A stretch of DNA of 5,750 nt from JAEUPI01 sp036520715. Lineage in GTDB: Bacteria > Pseudomonadota > Gammaproteobacteria > Burkholderiales > Burkholderiaceae_C. The stretch covers positions 1 through 5,750 of the forward strand of contig DATDJF010000386.1 of NCBI GenBank assembly GCA_036520715.1. Reading direction: 5' to 3'. The position numbers and the translations under genes are program-made. The notes beneath the pieces were generated by a model. The model saw nothing but the letters and a program-made list of their open reading frames with translations, made no database searches and had not been told where the DNA came from. Shown in pieces: positions 1 through 5,750 of this stretch; within the stretch, counting starts at the first letter, position 1; every line of letters starts with the position of its first letter.

Positions 1-597
1 CAGCGGGCGTGCGCATGCATCGAGCAGCTTGAGATCCTGCGAGGAGTCGGTCAGCACCAGAGCGCGCCGCACGACGTCGTCGCCGAGCGCGCGCTGCACC
101 AGCTGCAGCTTGCCGTCACGGCGATCCGCAAAGGTCGACCAGCGCGCGGCCACGATCTGCGCACGAGGCAGGCCCAACGCCACCACCAGCGGCGTGACGA
201 TCGGCCGGAATCCCGTCGTGGTGATGACCGGTGCCGCGCCGGGCGCCTGCAGCGCGGCCATCAAACGCAGGTTGGTGAACGCTGTGGCCAGACCGGTCAG
301 CCGACTGCGCCAGTGGCGGTCGGTCCACGGCAGGCACAGCGACACCAGCCGCACGCGCCAGATGTCGCGGGTGACTTCGCCGCCGCTGAAGCGCCACGGC
401 TTGACGAGATCGAGCAAGCGCATCAGCAGCAAGGCCACCAGGCGCGGGCGCGCCGAGTCGATGTAGTCCTCGGTCGAGTTGCGCAGGTACAGCGTTTCAT
501 CCAGATCGAGCAGGATGGGTCCGCTGTGACCGAGGATCGCGTTGATCGCGGTCTCGGGAGAAACGTCGTGGCGCGTCGCCACTTCGGCGTCCTTCAT
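1..597 (-). CDS. HAD-superfamily hydrolase/phosphatase (3' end beyond window)
   Basis: This gene reads leftward off the window, and 199 codons are visible without a stop. HAD-superfamily motifs are present in order. Motif I is DLDETLYL, with nucleophile Asp31, acid/base Asp33 and Thr35. A motif II-like ITTTG lies at 125-129, a candidate motif III Lys at 163, and motif IV TDSSQD at 183-188 with Asp184 and Asp188. About 90 residues between motifs I and II, rich in Arg and Trp, probably form a C1-type cap. A Mg-dependent phosphatase acting in the cytoplasm is therefore likely, but the substrate cannot be read from the sequence. The ATG at 597 overlaps the upstream acyltransferase stop in an ATGA, and GGGAG precedes it by 4 bases, so translational coupling is likely. 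Its place at the end of the visible EPS operon suggests a role in polysaccharide or lipid-carrier metabolism (inference). HAD domains fused to UbiA-like prenyltransferases exist, so a C-terminal fusion beyond the edge is possible. The family call is firm; the function is open. Confidence 0.85.
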   Translation of the reverse strand, partial: MKDAEVATRHDVSPETAINAILGHSGPILLDLDETLYLRNSTEDYIDSARPRLVALLLMRLLDLVKPWRFSGGEVTRDIWRVRLVSLCLPWTDRHWRSRLTGLATAFTNLRLMAALQAPGAAPVITTTGFRPIVTPLVVALGLPRAQIVAARWSTFADRRDGKLQLVQRALGDDVVRRALVLTDSSQDLKLLDACARPL

Positions 598-1724
598 GGC
601 GCTCCCAACGAGAGCGCGCCAGCGGCTGTCGGCCGCGCGGCGCTCTGGCCGTGCAGACGGGCGCGCAGTCTGGCGCAAGGCCGTTCGACCCAGCGGCGCA
701 TCGGCTCCGCGACCGCCAGCGTGAGCGCGGCGCAGACGAGCAACCCACTTGGGCCGCTCCACTGTGGCCAGTGTTTGGCCACCGCCAGCAGGACCACGTG
801 GTGCGACAAGTAGATGGTGTAGGAGATCGTGCCCACGTACACCATCGGCCGGGCGTTGAGCCAGCGAAACGGCAACCGGTCGGCGCGTGCCACCGCCAGA
901 TGGATCAGACCTGCGATGGCCAGGCTCTGCAGGGTGTAGCGCGCGGTGAGGCGAAACGTCTCGTCGCGATAGGCCAGAGTGCCGAACAGCACTGCAAGGC
1001 TGACGATTGCGATGGCCCAGTCACTGCCGGTGCTGCGCGCCGCATCGTGATCGAGCCAGGGGTTGCGCGCCATCGCCATCAGGCAACCGATCAAGATGGC
1101 ATCGACCCGGGTGTCGGTGGCCATGTTCAGGTAGTCGGCCGAGGCGCCGTGCGCGACCAGCCAGCAGCGCCACCCCAATACGGCTGCGCACAGCGCGGCC
1201 AGCACGGCGATCGACAAGGCGACGCGGGCGCGGCGCAACAGCCACGCCGCCAGCGGCGGGAAAAGCAGGTAGTAGTGCTCTTCGACCGCCAGCGACCACA
1301 CCACCCCGATGCCGGCGGGCATGCCACGGAAGTCGTGCGCGATCACGTGGTAGTTGCCGAAGTAAAAGAGCGCCGACAACAAGCCGGCCATCGTGAAACC
1401 GCCATCGATGATCGACGCGGCGGCCAGCGCCGCAGCAGCCGCCACGACGATGAACAACGGTGGCATCAGGCGCAGCAGGCGGCGCAGGTAGAAGGCACGA
1501 AAAGCGATGCGGCCGCTGCGGCCGTGTTCGATCCGCATCAGGGTGGTGATCAGGTAGCCGCTCAGCACGAAGAAGATGGTCACGCCCAGGCCGCCGGGCA
1601 CGAAGCCTTCGAAACCGGCGTGAGCCAGAAGCACCAGCGACACCGCCAGTGCCCGGATGCCGTCCAGCGATGGGATCGGGCCGCTGGCGGGTGGCACCAT
1701 GGGCAGAGCAGCGCGTGACGACAT
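594..1724 (-). CDS. acyltransferase 3 (OafA/YrhL-like) membrane O-acyltransferase
   Basis: The product is a 376-residue integral membrane protein of the acyltransferase-3 family, which moves acetyl or other acyl groups onto sugars of surface or exported polysaccharides. Family marks are SLDGIRALAV (19-28) followed by AH with the conserved His35, FFVLSGYLIT (51-60), FYLRRLLRLMPP (78-89), WSLAVEEHYY (143-152), TDTRVDAILIG (203-213) and the closing ERP (347-349). About ten hydrophobic stretches are visible and there is no C-terminal SGNH domain, so this is the single-domain form. The start at 1724 is preferred over an upstream ATG at 1829. It follows the polymerase stop by 7 bases, has GAGG 6 bases upstream, and begins just before the first conserved motif, whereas the longer form would add an Arg-rich tail overlapping the previous gene. 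The stop overlaps the next start (ATGA). The context predicts acylation of the EPS made by this locus. The acyl group and acceptor sugar are unknown. Confidence 0.93.
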   Translation of the reverse strand: MSSRAALPMVPPASGPIPSLDGIRALAVSLVLLAHAGFEGFVPGGLGVTIFFVLSGYLITTLMRIEHGRSGRIAFRAFYLRRLLRLMPPLFIVVAAAAALAAASIIDGGFTMAGLLSALFYFGNYHVIAHDFRGMPAGIGVVWSLAVEEHYYLLFPPLAAWLLRRARVALSIAVLAALCAAVLGWRCWLVAHGASADYLNMATDTRVDAILIGCLMAMARNPWLDHDAARSTGSDWAIAIVSLAVLFGTLAYRDETFRLTARYTLQSLAIAGLIHLAVARADRLPFRWLNARPMVYVGTISYTIYLSHHVVLLAVAKHWPQWSGPSGLLVCAALTLAVAEPMRRWVERPCARLRARLHGQSAARPTAAGALSLGAP

Positions 1725-1731
1725 CGGTGCC

Positions 1732-3159
1732 TCAAACCGCGCCGCCGCGCGGACTTGGATAGGCCGGTTCCGCGTCGGGCGAGTGCCGCTCCTGCGGCGG
1801 CGGGTTGCCGATTGCATGGGGCTCGCCAAAGAACTGCCGCAGCCGCTGCTCGAGCTGTGCGCGCGCCAGCGCCGTCGAGGCCAGCGTCATCAGCACGAAG
1901 TTGACGCTCAGCACGCTGAACCAGTGGCTCTCCGACAGGTTGGTGATCAGCTGTTGGAACAGCAGCGCTAGGTACAACACGGCCTGGTTGCGATCGATCG
2001 AAAGCATCTGCAGTGACTGGCGCGCATGCGCGACGATGTAGGCGAGCAGGCCGAACAGGCCGACCCAGCCCAGATCGTTGGCGATGTCGATGTAGCCGTT
2101 GTGCGCGGAACCGGGGTAGAACGCCCCCATGCGCCACATGAAGGCAAACGACTCGGTGCCGGCCACCGGCCCGGCCGTCCAGTACGCCGCATAGCCGGTA
2201 CCCAGCAGCGGGTGATAGTCGATGTGATCGAGCATGATCGACCAGATCTCGGTGCGGCCGGTCAGCGTCGTGTCCTTGTCGGTCAGCAGCGCGATCGACG
2301 CCACCAGCGTGCCCAGCCCCGGGATCAACCTCAGCGTGGCCAGCGTGTAGAGCAGGAACATCGCAACCAGCAGGCCGATGAGGTAAGGCCAATACGGGCG
2401 CAGGGCCCGCGGCCCGCGCATCAATCCGAACACGAGCAACATCACGAACACCGTGGTGGCCATCGCCGTGGAACTGCGCGACAGCACGAGGCTTGCTGCT
2501 GCCACGGCACCGCCCAACCACGCTGCAGGCGGCCTGACCTCGCCCGACAGGCCGGCATGGAACCACAGGATCAAGGTGATGCACGCCAGCGCGCCGAAAC
2601 TGTTCTTGTGGTTGGTGAGACCGTGCCACGCACCGAACAACTCCGCCGCTGCGTCTCGATGGATGGCCAACTCTGGAAAGGCCAGTGCAAAGACGATCGA
2701 GCCCAGCAACACCAGCGTCAGGATCGGGCGCACGACGTTCTGGTAGCGCCGCGCATGCCAGCCCACCAACACGAACGCCACGCACACCAGCACGATGGTG
2801 CCCAGGCGCACCAGGCGCCGCAGGCTGAGCTGCGGATCGATCGACCAGGCGACGCTGGCTACGGCCAGCGCAACGACACACAGCAAGAACGGATTGAGCA
2901 CGCGCGCCAGCAGCCAGGCCAGACCCAAGCGCCAGCACACAAGCAAGCCGCCGAGCAGCAGCAGGCCCACCCACAAGGCGCGGCTGATGAGGCTGCCGGA
3001 GCTCGGCGCGCTCGTGGTCGCGAGAGCCTCGTAGTCGAAGCCCTCGGGGACGATCATCAGCACGACCAGCACCCACATCATGCCGGCGAGGATCGTGTGA
3101 TGACGGTCGTCCCTTCTCCAGGCGGCGGCGCTTGTCGACTCGACGCGAGCCACGGGCAT
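1732..3159 (-). CDS. O-antigen ligase/polymerase family membrane protein (Wzy/ExoQ-like EPS polymerase)
   Basis: The product has 475 residues with roughly ten to twelve hydrophobic segments, and belongs to the Wzy_C/O-antigen ligase family (WaaL, Wzy, ExoQ). Supporting motifs are WSIDPQLSLRR (105-115), GLTNHKNSFG (180-189), the SRSS block (227-230), LTGRTEIW (299-306) followed by HPLLGTGYAAYW (316-327), AHNGYIDIANDLGWVGLFG (352-370), and the late NLSESHWFS (407-415). The order and spacing resemble ExoQ-type polymerases, which join undecaprenyl-linked repeat units on the periplasmic side. Ligases and polymerases of this family cannot be separated reliably by sequence. The position straight after EpsF/EpsG favours polymerase. 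The gene starts 4 bases after the EpsG stop, with no clear Shine-Dalgarno, so it probably depends on coupling. A start at the internal ATG at 3081 would remove a charged 26-residue N-terminus and cannot be excluded. The C-terminal 35 residues are polar and Pro-rich. Confidence 0.9.
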   Translation of the reverse strand: MPVARVESTSAAAWRRDDRHHTILAGMMWVLVVLMIVPEGFDYEALATTSAPSSGSLISRALWVGLLLLGGLLVCWRLGLAWLLARVLNPFLLCVVALAVASVAWSIDPQLSLRRLVRLGTIVLVCVAFVLVGWHARRYQNVVRPILTLVLLGSIVFALAFPELAIHRDAAAELFGAWHGLTNHKNSFGALACITLILWFHAGLSGEVRPPAAWLGGAVAAASLVLSRSSTAMATTVFVMLLVFGLMRGPRALRPYWPYLIGLLVAMFLLYTLATLRLIPGLGTLVASIALLTDKDTTLTGRTEIWSIMLDHIDYHPLLGTGYAAYWTAGPVAGTESFAFMWRMGAFYPGSAHNGYIDIANDLGWVGLFGLLAYIVAHARQSLQMLSIDRNQAVLYLALLFQQLITNLSESHWFSVLSVNFVLMTLASTALARAQLEQRLRQFFGEPHAIGNPPPQERHSPDAEPAYPSPRGGAV

Positions 3160-3163
3160 CGAG

Positions 3164-3904
3164 CTAGAAGTGGCTGATCACAGCGCCCAGGATCTGCGAA
3201 CGTGTGGCTGAGAGTCGCCGCAGCATGTCCTGCATCTCCTTGTATGGCGTGTGTTGCGCGCGGCTCATCACCAGCACACGGCCCACCAGGCTGGCCACGG
3301 CCAGGCCGTCGGCGAACTGCGTGATCGGCGCGGTGTCGATCACGATGAACCTGAAGCTGTCGCGCCAATCCTCGACCATCGAGGCGAACGCACGGCTGGA
3401 CAACAACTCCAGCGGGTCGTTCGGCGGCGTGCCCGCCGTCAGCACCGACATCTGCGGCAGACCTTGAACGGTGCGCAACAGCGGCGGCTCGCCGGTCTCG
3501 ATGGCTTGCGACAGGCCGCGCCGGTTGTCGGTGCCGAACAGCTGATGCTGCTGCGGCCGGCGCAGATCGGCGTCGACCAGCAGCGTCGGGTGCCCCGTCT
3601 GCGCGAAGGCGATCGCCAGCTCTGCAGCCAGCAGGGTGCGCCCTTCGCCGGCGCAGGGGCTCAACAGCGCGACGATGTCGGCGCGATCGATCGCGTCGCG
3701 ACGCAGCAGCAGCTCGGTGCGCAGCGCGCGGATCTTCTCGCAGCGCGGGTCGCACGGGTCGTGCGCCATGATCAAGCGTTCATCGGGCGCGATCGTCGGT
3801 TCGATCGATGTGACTTCGCTGCGCGACGGCGACGCCTCCAACGCTGCCTCACTCGCCAGGAACATCGGATCGCGGCGGTTCATGTCGGCCGGTCGTGCGC
3901 TCAT
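3164..3904 (-). CDS. epsG: EpsG/CpsD-type P-loop chain-length 'tyrosine kinase'
   Basis: This is a 246-residue cytoplasmic MinD/BY-kinase-like ATPase, the usual partner of a Wzz/EpsF membrane protein. The P-loop is SPCAGEGRT (82-90). The Walker A' motif is LLVDADLRRPQQHQLFG (108-124) with Asp111 and Asp113, and the Walker B is FIVIDTAPI (186-194) with Asp190. ELLSSRAFASMVEDWR (166-181) is also typical. CEKIRALRTELLLRR (55-69) matches the conserved ExxRxLRT region. Two oddities stand out. The Walker A Lys is Arg89 (codon CGC), and the protein has a single tyrosine (Tyr221) with no C-terminal Tyr cluster, so classic autophosphorylation is doubtful. The start at 3904 is chosen because it forms an ATGA overlap with the EpsF stop and has GAGGAT upstream; a longer form starting at 3982 would overlap EpsF by about 80 bases. 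In such systems the kinase cycles on and off the membrane partner to control polymerisation. The gene name reflects family resemblance and was not checked by a search. Confidence 0.9.
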   Translation of the reverse strand: MSARPADMNRRDPMFLASEAALEASPSRSEVTSIEPTIAPDERLIMAHDPCDPRCEKIRALRTELLLRRDAIDRADIVALLSPCAGEGRTLLAAELAIAFAQTGHPTLLVDADLRRPQQHQLFGTDNRRGLSQAIETGEPPLLRTVQGLPQMSVLTAGTPPNDPLELLSSRAFASMVEDWRDSFRFIVIDTAPITQFADGLAVASLVGRVLVMSRAQHTPYKEMQDMLRRLSATRSQILGAVISHF

Positions 3905-5331
3905 CGCGCGATCCTCATCGGCAAGCGGCCGAACTCCACCAGCACCGGCACACCATGCTGGCGCTCCAGGTCGTCGCGGCAACGCACGCGACGGTTGAAC
4001 AGTTCGCTGGCCAATGGAATCCCCAGTCCGAGCACGAGCGCCGCGATCGCACCGAGCACCAGCGCGGAGACGACCTTGGGCTTGGCGGCGCTGACCGGCG
4101 GCGTCGCGCGACTGACCACGCTGACGTTGGTGGCGCGATGGCTCGAGGCGAACATGATCTGGTCGTAGCCGTCGAGCGCGCGCTTGTAGACCGACTGCGC
4201 CGACTCCAGTTCCAGCAGGTTCTTCGCGGCCTCATCGTGAAGGCGTCCCTGGGCAAGCACCTTGGCGCGCTGGTCCGCCAGTGCACGCTGCAGGCTTTGC
4301 TCCTGACGCCGCGCCAGCGTCAGGCCGGCGGCCGAATTGGCCGCATAACCCTGTTCGACCGCGGCAATCCAGCGCCGGGTGTCCTGCACCTGCGACTGCG
4401 CTTCACGCAGATCCGGATACTCCGGCGTGAAGTTGCGGTTGAGCTGCGCCAGCTTCATCTCCTGTGTGGCCAGCTGGACCCTCAAGACCTGCACGTGATT
4501 CGACGACAGCACCGGCTCGCTGACGGCGGGGTCTTGTGCTGCGCGGGCCTCGGCGAAGCGGCGCGTGTTCTGCGCTTCGAGCAGGCGAGCCTCGAGATTG
4601 GCCAGGAACGCGGCCTCGACGTTGCCCTTGTTGCCCTCTTCGATGACGCCGTTTCGCTGGTGAAACGCCGTCACCTCCTGCTGCGCCTGGTTGACCTTGT
4701 TCTTCAGTTCGGCGAGCTGCTCGGCGTAACGCCTGGCTCGCTCGGCCAATGGCCCGGTCGAGCGCTCGTCGTCTTGCTCGCGGTAGACGTCGGCCACCGT
4801 GTTGGCCACCTGCGCCGCCTGCTCGGCACTGCTGGCCGAGTACGTCACGTAGATCAGCTGGCTGCCGAGCGAACTCTGCGCAATCGTCAGCACCTTGGCC
4901 ACCTTGGCGGCCACCCATTCGCGCAGCGTGCCGCTGTCGCCGCGATAGCCTCGCGCGTGGTCGACGTCGCGCGTCAGGCCCAGGCGGTCGACCACCGTGA
5001 GCAGCACGCCGGGGGTCTGCATCAATTCGACCTGGGTCGCGATGTAGCTGCCCACCTGGCCCACCGGAAGCTCTTTGCCGTTCAACGGGTCGTTGACCTC
5101 GTAGTTCACCATCAGGGTCGTCGTCGCCGTGTAGGTGCGCGGCCAGAACTTCAACCCCAACCCGGTGAGCGAGGCGACCAGCAGCACGATGAGAATCGTC
5201 AGCCCGCGATGGGCCCAGACGATCGACAGCATCTGGGTCAGCGACAGGCCCGGGTGGATGAAGTGCAGCGGGATCGCTGGCGTGGCCAGCGCCATCGGCG
5301 TCGCTCTCGGTGCTAGGGGATAGTCGTTCAT
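3901..5331 (-). CDS. epsF: EpsF/Wzz/GumC-type polysaccharide chain-length determinant
   Basis: This inner-membrane polysaccharide co-polymerase sets chain length and links the cytoplasmic kinase to periplasmic polymerisation. In 476-residue numbering there is a first membrane segment at about 43-62, then the family motif YTATTTL (67-73) with DPLNG (81-85). The EpsF-like stretch GSYIATQVELMQTPG falls at 94-108. A long charged helical, coiled-coil-prone region covers about 193-268, followed by NRNFTPEYPDLREAQ (298-312). A Pro-containing block (about 408-418) precedes the second membrane segment (421-441), and a short cytoplasmic tail ends with NRRVRCRDDLERQHGVPVL. No ATPase domain is fused; that function is in the next gene, which overlaps by ATGA. 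The start is uncertain. ATGs at 5367 (488 residues), 5331 (476) and 5295 (464) all lack a strong Shine-Dalgarno; the one at 5295 has GAGAG 8 bases upstream. The middle one is given here. This is the first gene of the leftward operon. Confidence 0.92.
   Translation of the reverse strand: MNDYPLAPRATPMALATPAIPLHFIHPGLSLTQMLSIVWAHRGLTILIVLLVASLTGLGLKFWPRTYTATTTLMVNYEVNDPLNGKELPVGQVGSYIATQVELMQTPGVLLTVVDRLGLTRDVDHARGYRGDSGTLREWVAAKVAKVLTIAQSSLGSQLIYVTYSASSAEQAAQVANTVADVYREQDDERSTGPLAERARRYAEQLAELKNKVNQAQQEVTAFHQRNGVIEEGNKGNVEAAFLANLEARLLEAQNTRRFAEARAAQDPAVSEPVLSSNHVQVLRVQLATQEMKLAQLNRNFTPEYPDLREAQSQVQDTRRWIAAVEQGYAANSAAGLTLARRQEQSLQRALADQRAKVLAQGRLHDEAAKNLLELESAQSVYKRALDGYDQIMFASSHRATNVSVVSRATPPVSAAKPKVVSALVLGAIAALVLGLGIPLASELFNRRVRCRDDLERQHGVPVLVEFGRLPMRIAR
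5276..5293. repeat. 18-base direct repeat, copy 1
   Basis: GCTGGCGTGGCCAGCGCC occurs here and again, identical and in the same orientation, at 5701-5718. The element contains a small dyad (GCTGG and CCAGC around CGTGG). This copy lies at the 5' end of epsF, immediately after the alternative ATG at 5295 in the reading direction, and encodes part of the variable N-terminal tail. Confidence 0.55.
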
Positions 5332-5377
5332 TGGCTGGTGGCATCGACGCTTGACGCGCAGCGACATCGGTGCTCAT

Positions 5378-5403
5378 CGCACGCAGGGTGGCTGAAGCGT
5401 GCG
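5378..5403. repeat. inverted repeat, 7-base arms, 12-base spacer
   Basis: The arms CGCACGC (5378-5384) and GCGTGCG (5397-5403) are perfect reverse complements. They lie upstream of all three candidate epsF starts. Short GC-rich dyads of this size can arise by chance in such DNA, so this is noted mainly because two longer dyads follow it directly. Confidence 0.4.
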
Positions 5404-5407
5404 CGTT

Positions 5408-5453
5408 GACCGCCGTCGAGTCCAGAGCCTGCGGCTTGCGGCGGACGGCGGTC
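5408..5453. repeat. inverted repeat, perfect 10-base arms, 26-base spacer
   Basis: The arms GACCGCCGTC (5408-5417) and GACGGCGGTC (5444-5453) match perfectly. The right arm shares its last three bases with the left arm of the next inverted repeat, so the two stems cannot both be fully formed in one RNA strand. No T-run follows, so this is not a standard intrinsic terminator. Confidence 0.6.
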
Positions 5454-5489
5454 TGTGCGCCACCGCACTGAGTTGGAGGGCGCACAGAC
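5451..5489. repeat. inverted repeat, perfect 11-base arms, 17-base spacer
   Basis: The arms GTCTGTGCGCC (5451-5461) and GGCGCACAGAC (5479-5489) are perfect reverse complements. This is the longest dyad seen in the window. The GGAGG of the only good Shine-Dalgarno-like sequence for the rightward gene (5475-5480) lies mostly in the spacer and runs into the right arm. It could be a two-half-site operator or a leader hairpin. No T-run follows it. Confidence 0.65.
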
Positions 5490-5520
5490 GTTGGGCGAGC
5501 AAGCACCTAACTTGCCGCCG

Positions 5521-5750
5521 ATGCAACTCGCGCAGCCGGCCTTCAGTGACCTCGCCCCTAGGCGAAGACAGCGCACGCCGAGCCGCGACTTGGCCGCTGT
5601 CGTCAGCGACGTGGTGCCGCTGCTGGACGTGTTGTGCCTGATCGTGGCGGCGTGGCTGGGCACGGAGCTGGTCTCGCTCGGGTCTGATGCGCCTGCACTG
5701 GCTGGCGTGGCCAGCGCCTTGACCCCCGCAGCCTGGGTGGCGGTGGCGCT
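5521..5750 (+). CDS. N-terminal fragment of a membrane protein, possibly the EPS-initiating polyprenyl-phosphate sugar transferase
   Basis: An open frame from ATG 5521 to the window edge gives 76 complete codons. The protein begins with about 25 polar, Arg-rich residues (PRRRQR at 13-18). A hydrophobic segment follows at about 31-50 (VVPLLDVLCLIVAAWLG), then a short linker, and a second segment seems to begin near residue 68. This N-terminus fits an EpsB/WbaP-type glycosylphosphotransferase, which starts with several membrane helices and is often near epsF/epsG, but no catalytic motif is in view, so the function is inferred from context only. The start is not secure. No Shine-Dalgarno precedes ATG 5521, the same frame is open back to a stop at 5407-5409, and it contains GTG 5455, TTG 5473 and TTG 5491. 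The TTG at 5491 lies 10 bases after a GGAGGG (5475-5480). The gene is transcribed divergently from the epsF operon. Confidence 0.6.
   Translation, partial: MQLAQPAFSDLAPRRRQRTPSRDLAAVVSDVVPLLDVLCLIVAAWLGTELVSLGSDAPALAGVASALTPAAWVAVA
5701..5718. repeat. 18-base direct repeat, copy 2
   Basis: This is the second exact copy of the element at 5276-5293. It lies inside the rightward gene, in the part encoding residues of about 61-66, between its two predicted membrane segments. The identity stops exactly at both ends, since the flanking bases differ from copy 1. Confidence 0.55.

Larger units (their letters stand above)
5332..5520. promoter_or_regulatory. divergent intergenic region between the leftward eps operon and the rightward gene
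   Basis: About 190 bases separate the chosen starts of two outward-facing genes, so promoters for both directions should lie here. No convincing sigma-70 -35/-10 pair or sigma-54 -24/-12 pair was found on either strand by eye. The region is dominated by GC-rich inverted repeats (5378-5403, 5408-5453, 5451-5489), which may be operators for a shared regulator or RNA hairpins in a leader. Small frames across it have no protein-family character. If epsF starts at 5367 the non-coding part shrinks to about 150 bases. Confidence 0.55.

Noticed and set aside
651..1718. Plus-strand open frame (355 codons) opposite the acyltransferase gene
   Set aside because: It is a low-complexity, Gln/His/Arg-rich mirror of a well-supported acyltransferase.
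1580..3076. Minus-strand open frame (498 codons) in another frame across the polymerase and acyltransferase genes
   Set aside because: It crosses the boundary of two recognisable genes and encodes an Arg/Ala/Gly-rich product without family features.
2026..3177. Plus-strand open frame (383 codons) opposite the polymerase gene
   Set aside because: Its composition is dominated by Gln, Arg, His and Ala, with no hydrophobic core or motif. The opposite strand encodes a well-formed membrane protein.
3895..5316. Long plus-strand open frame (473 codons) opposite epsF
   Set aside because: It is antisense to a gene with clear family motifs, is rich in Arg, Gln and His with no domain pattern, and is the kind of mirror frame expected in GC-rich DNA.
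5406..5434. TTGACC resembling a -35 box on the plus strand
   Set aside because: No -10-like hexamer lies 16-18 bases downstream; the sequence there is GC-rich.
4403..5506. Minus-strand open frame (367 codons) overlapping epsF and the intergenic region
   Set aside because: It is out of frame with EpsF, highly enriched in Arg, Gly and Ala, and has no membrane segments or motifs.
5499..5515. Small hairpin GCAAG/CTTGC just before ATG 5521
   Set aside because: The arms are only 5 bases with a 7-base loop, too short to separate from chance.
5328..5663. Minus-strand 111-codon open frame across the divergent region
   Set aside because: It is antisense to the start of the rightward membrane protein and overlaps the epsF start region. 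It has no recognisable feature.

Overview
The window is GC-rich and densely coded. It looks like part of an exopolysaccharide (EPS) or capsule biosynthesis locus of a proteobacterium. The EpsF/EpsG protein types, as in the methanolan-type eps loci of beta-proteobacteria, together with the base composition point to Burkholderiales or a relative. This is an inference from protein style, not a proven assignment.

Layout. Five genes on the minus strand form a tight, apparently single transcription unit reading from about 5331 down to 1. They are a Wzz/GumC-like chain-length determinant of EpsF type (5331-3901), a CpsD/EpsG-type P-loop 'tyrosine kinase' partner (3904-3164), a multi-spanning O-antigen ligase/polymerase family protein (3159-1732), an acyltransferase-3 family membrane O-acyltransferase (1724-594), and a HAD-superfamily hydrolase (597 to the window edge, incomplete). 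Two junctions are 4-base ATGA overlaps and the other two gaps are 4 and 7 bases, so the genes are probably translationally coupled. On the plus strand a divergent gene starts near 5521 and runs off the right edge. Its first 76 residues have a basic N-terminus followed by membrane segments, which would suit the initiating sugar-phosphate transferase of such a locus, but the catalytic part is not in the window.

How the genes fit together. EpsF and EpsG would set chain length and control polymerisation, the ligase-family protein would polymerise lipid-linked repeat units in the periplasm, and the acyltransferase would decorate sugars with acetyl or another acyl group. The HAD enzyme would dephosphorylate an unidentified substrate. 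No glycosyltransferase, flippase or outer-membrane export protein is visible in this window.

The region between the divergent starts (about 5332-5520) holds no convincing gene. It does contain three perfect inverted repeats in a row, two of which overlap by 3 bases. An exact 18-base direct repeat flanks this region, one copy near each divergent start. The most notable protein-level oddity is the kinase partner, which has Arg in place of the Walker A Lys and no C-terminal tyrosine cluster. Overall this is a recognisable EPS assembly module rather than an obviously new system.
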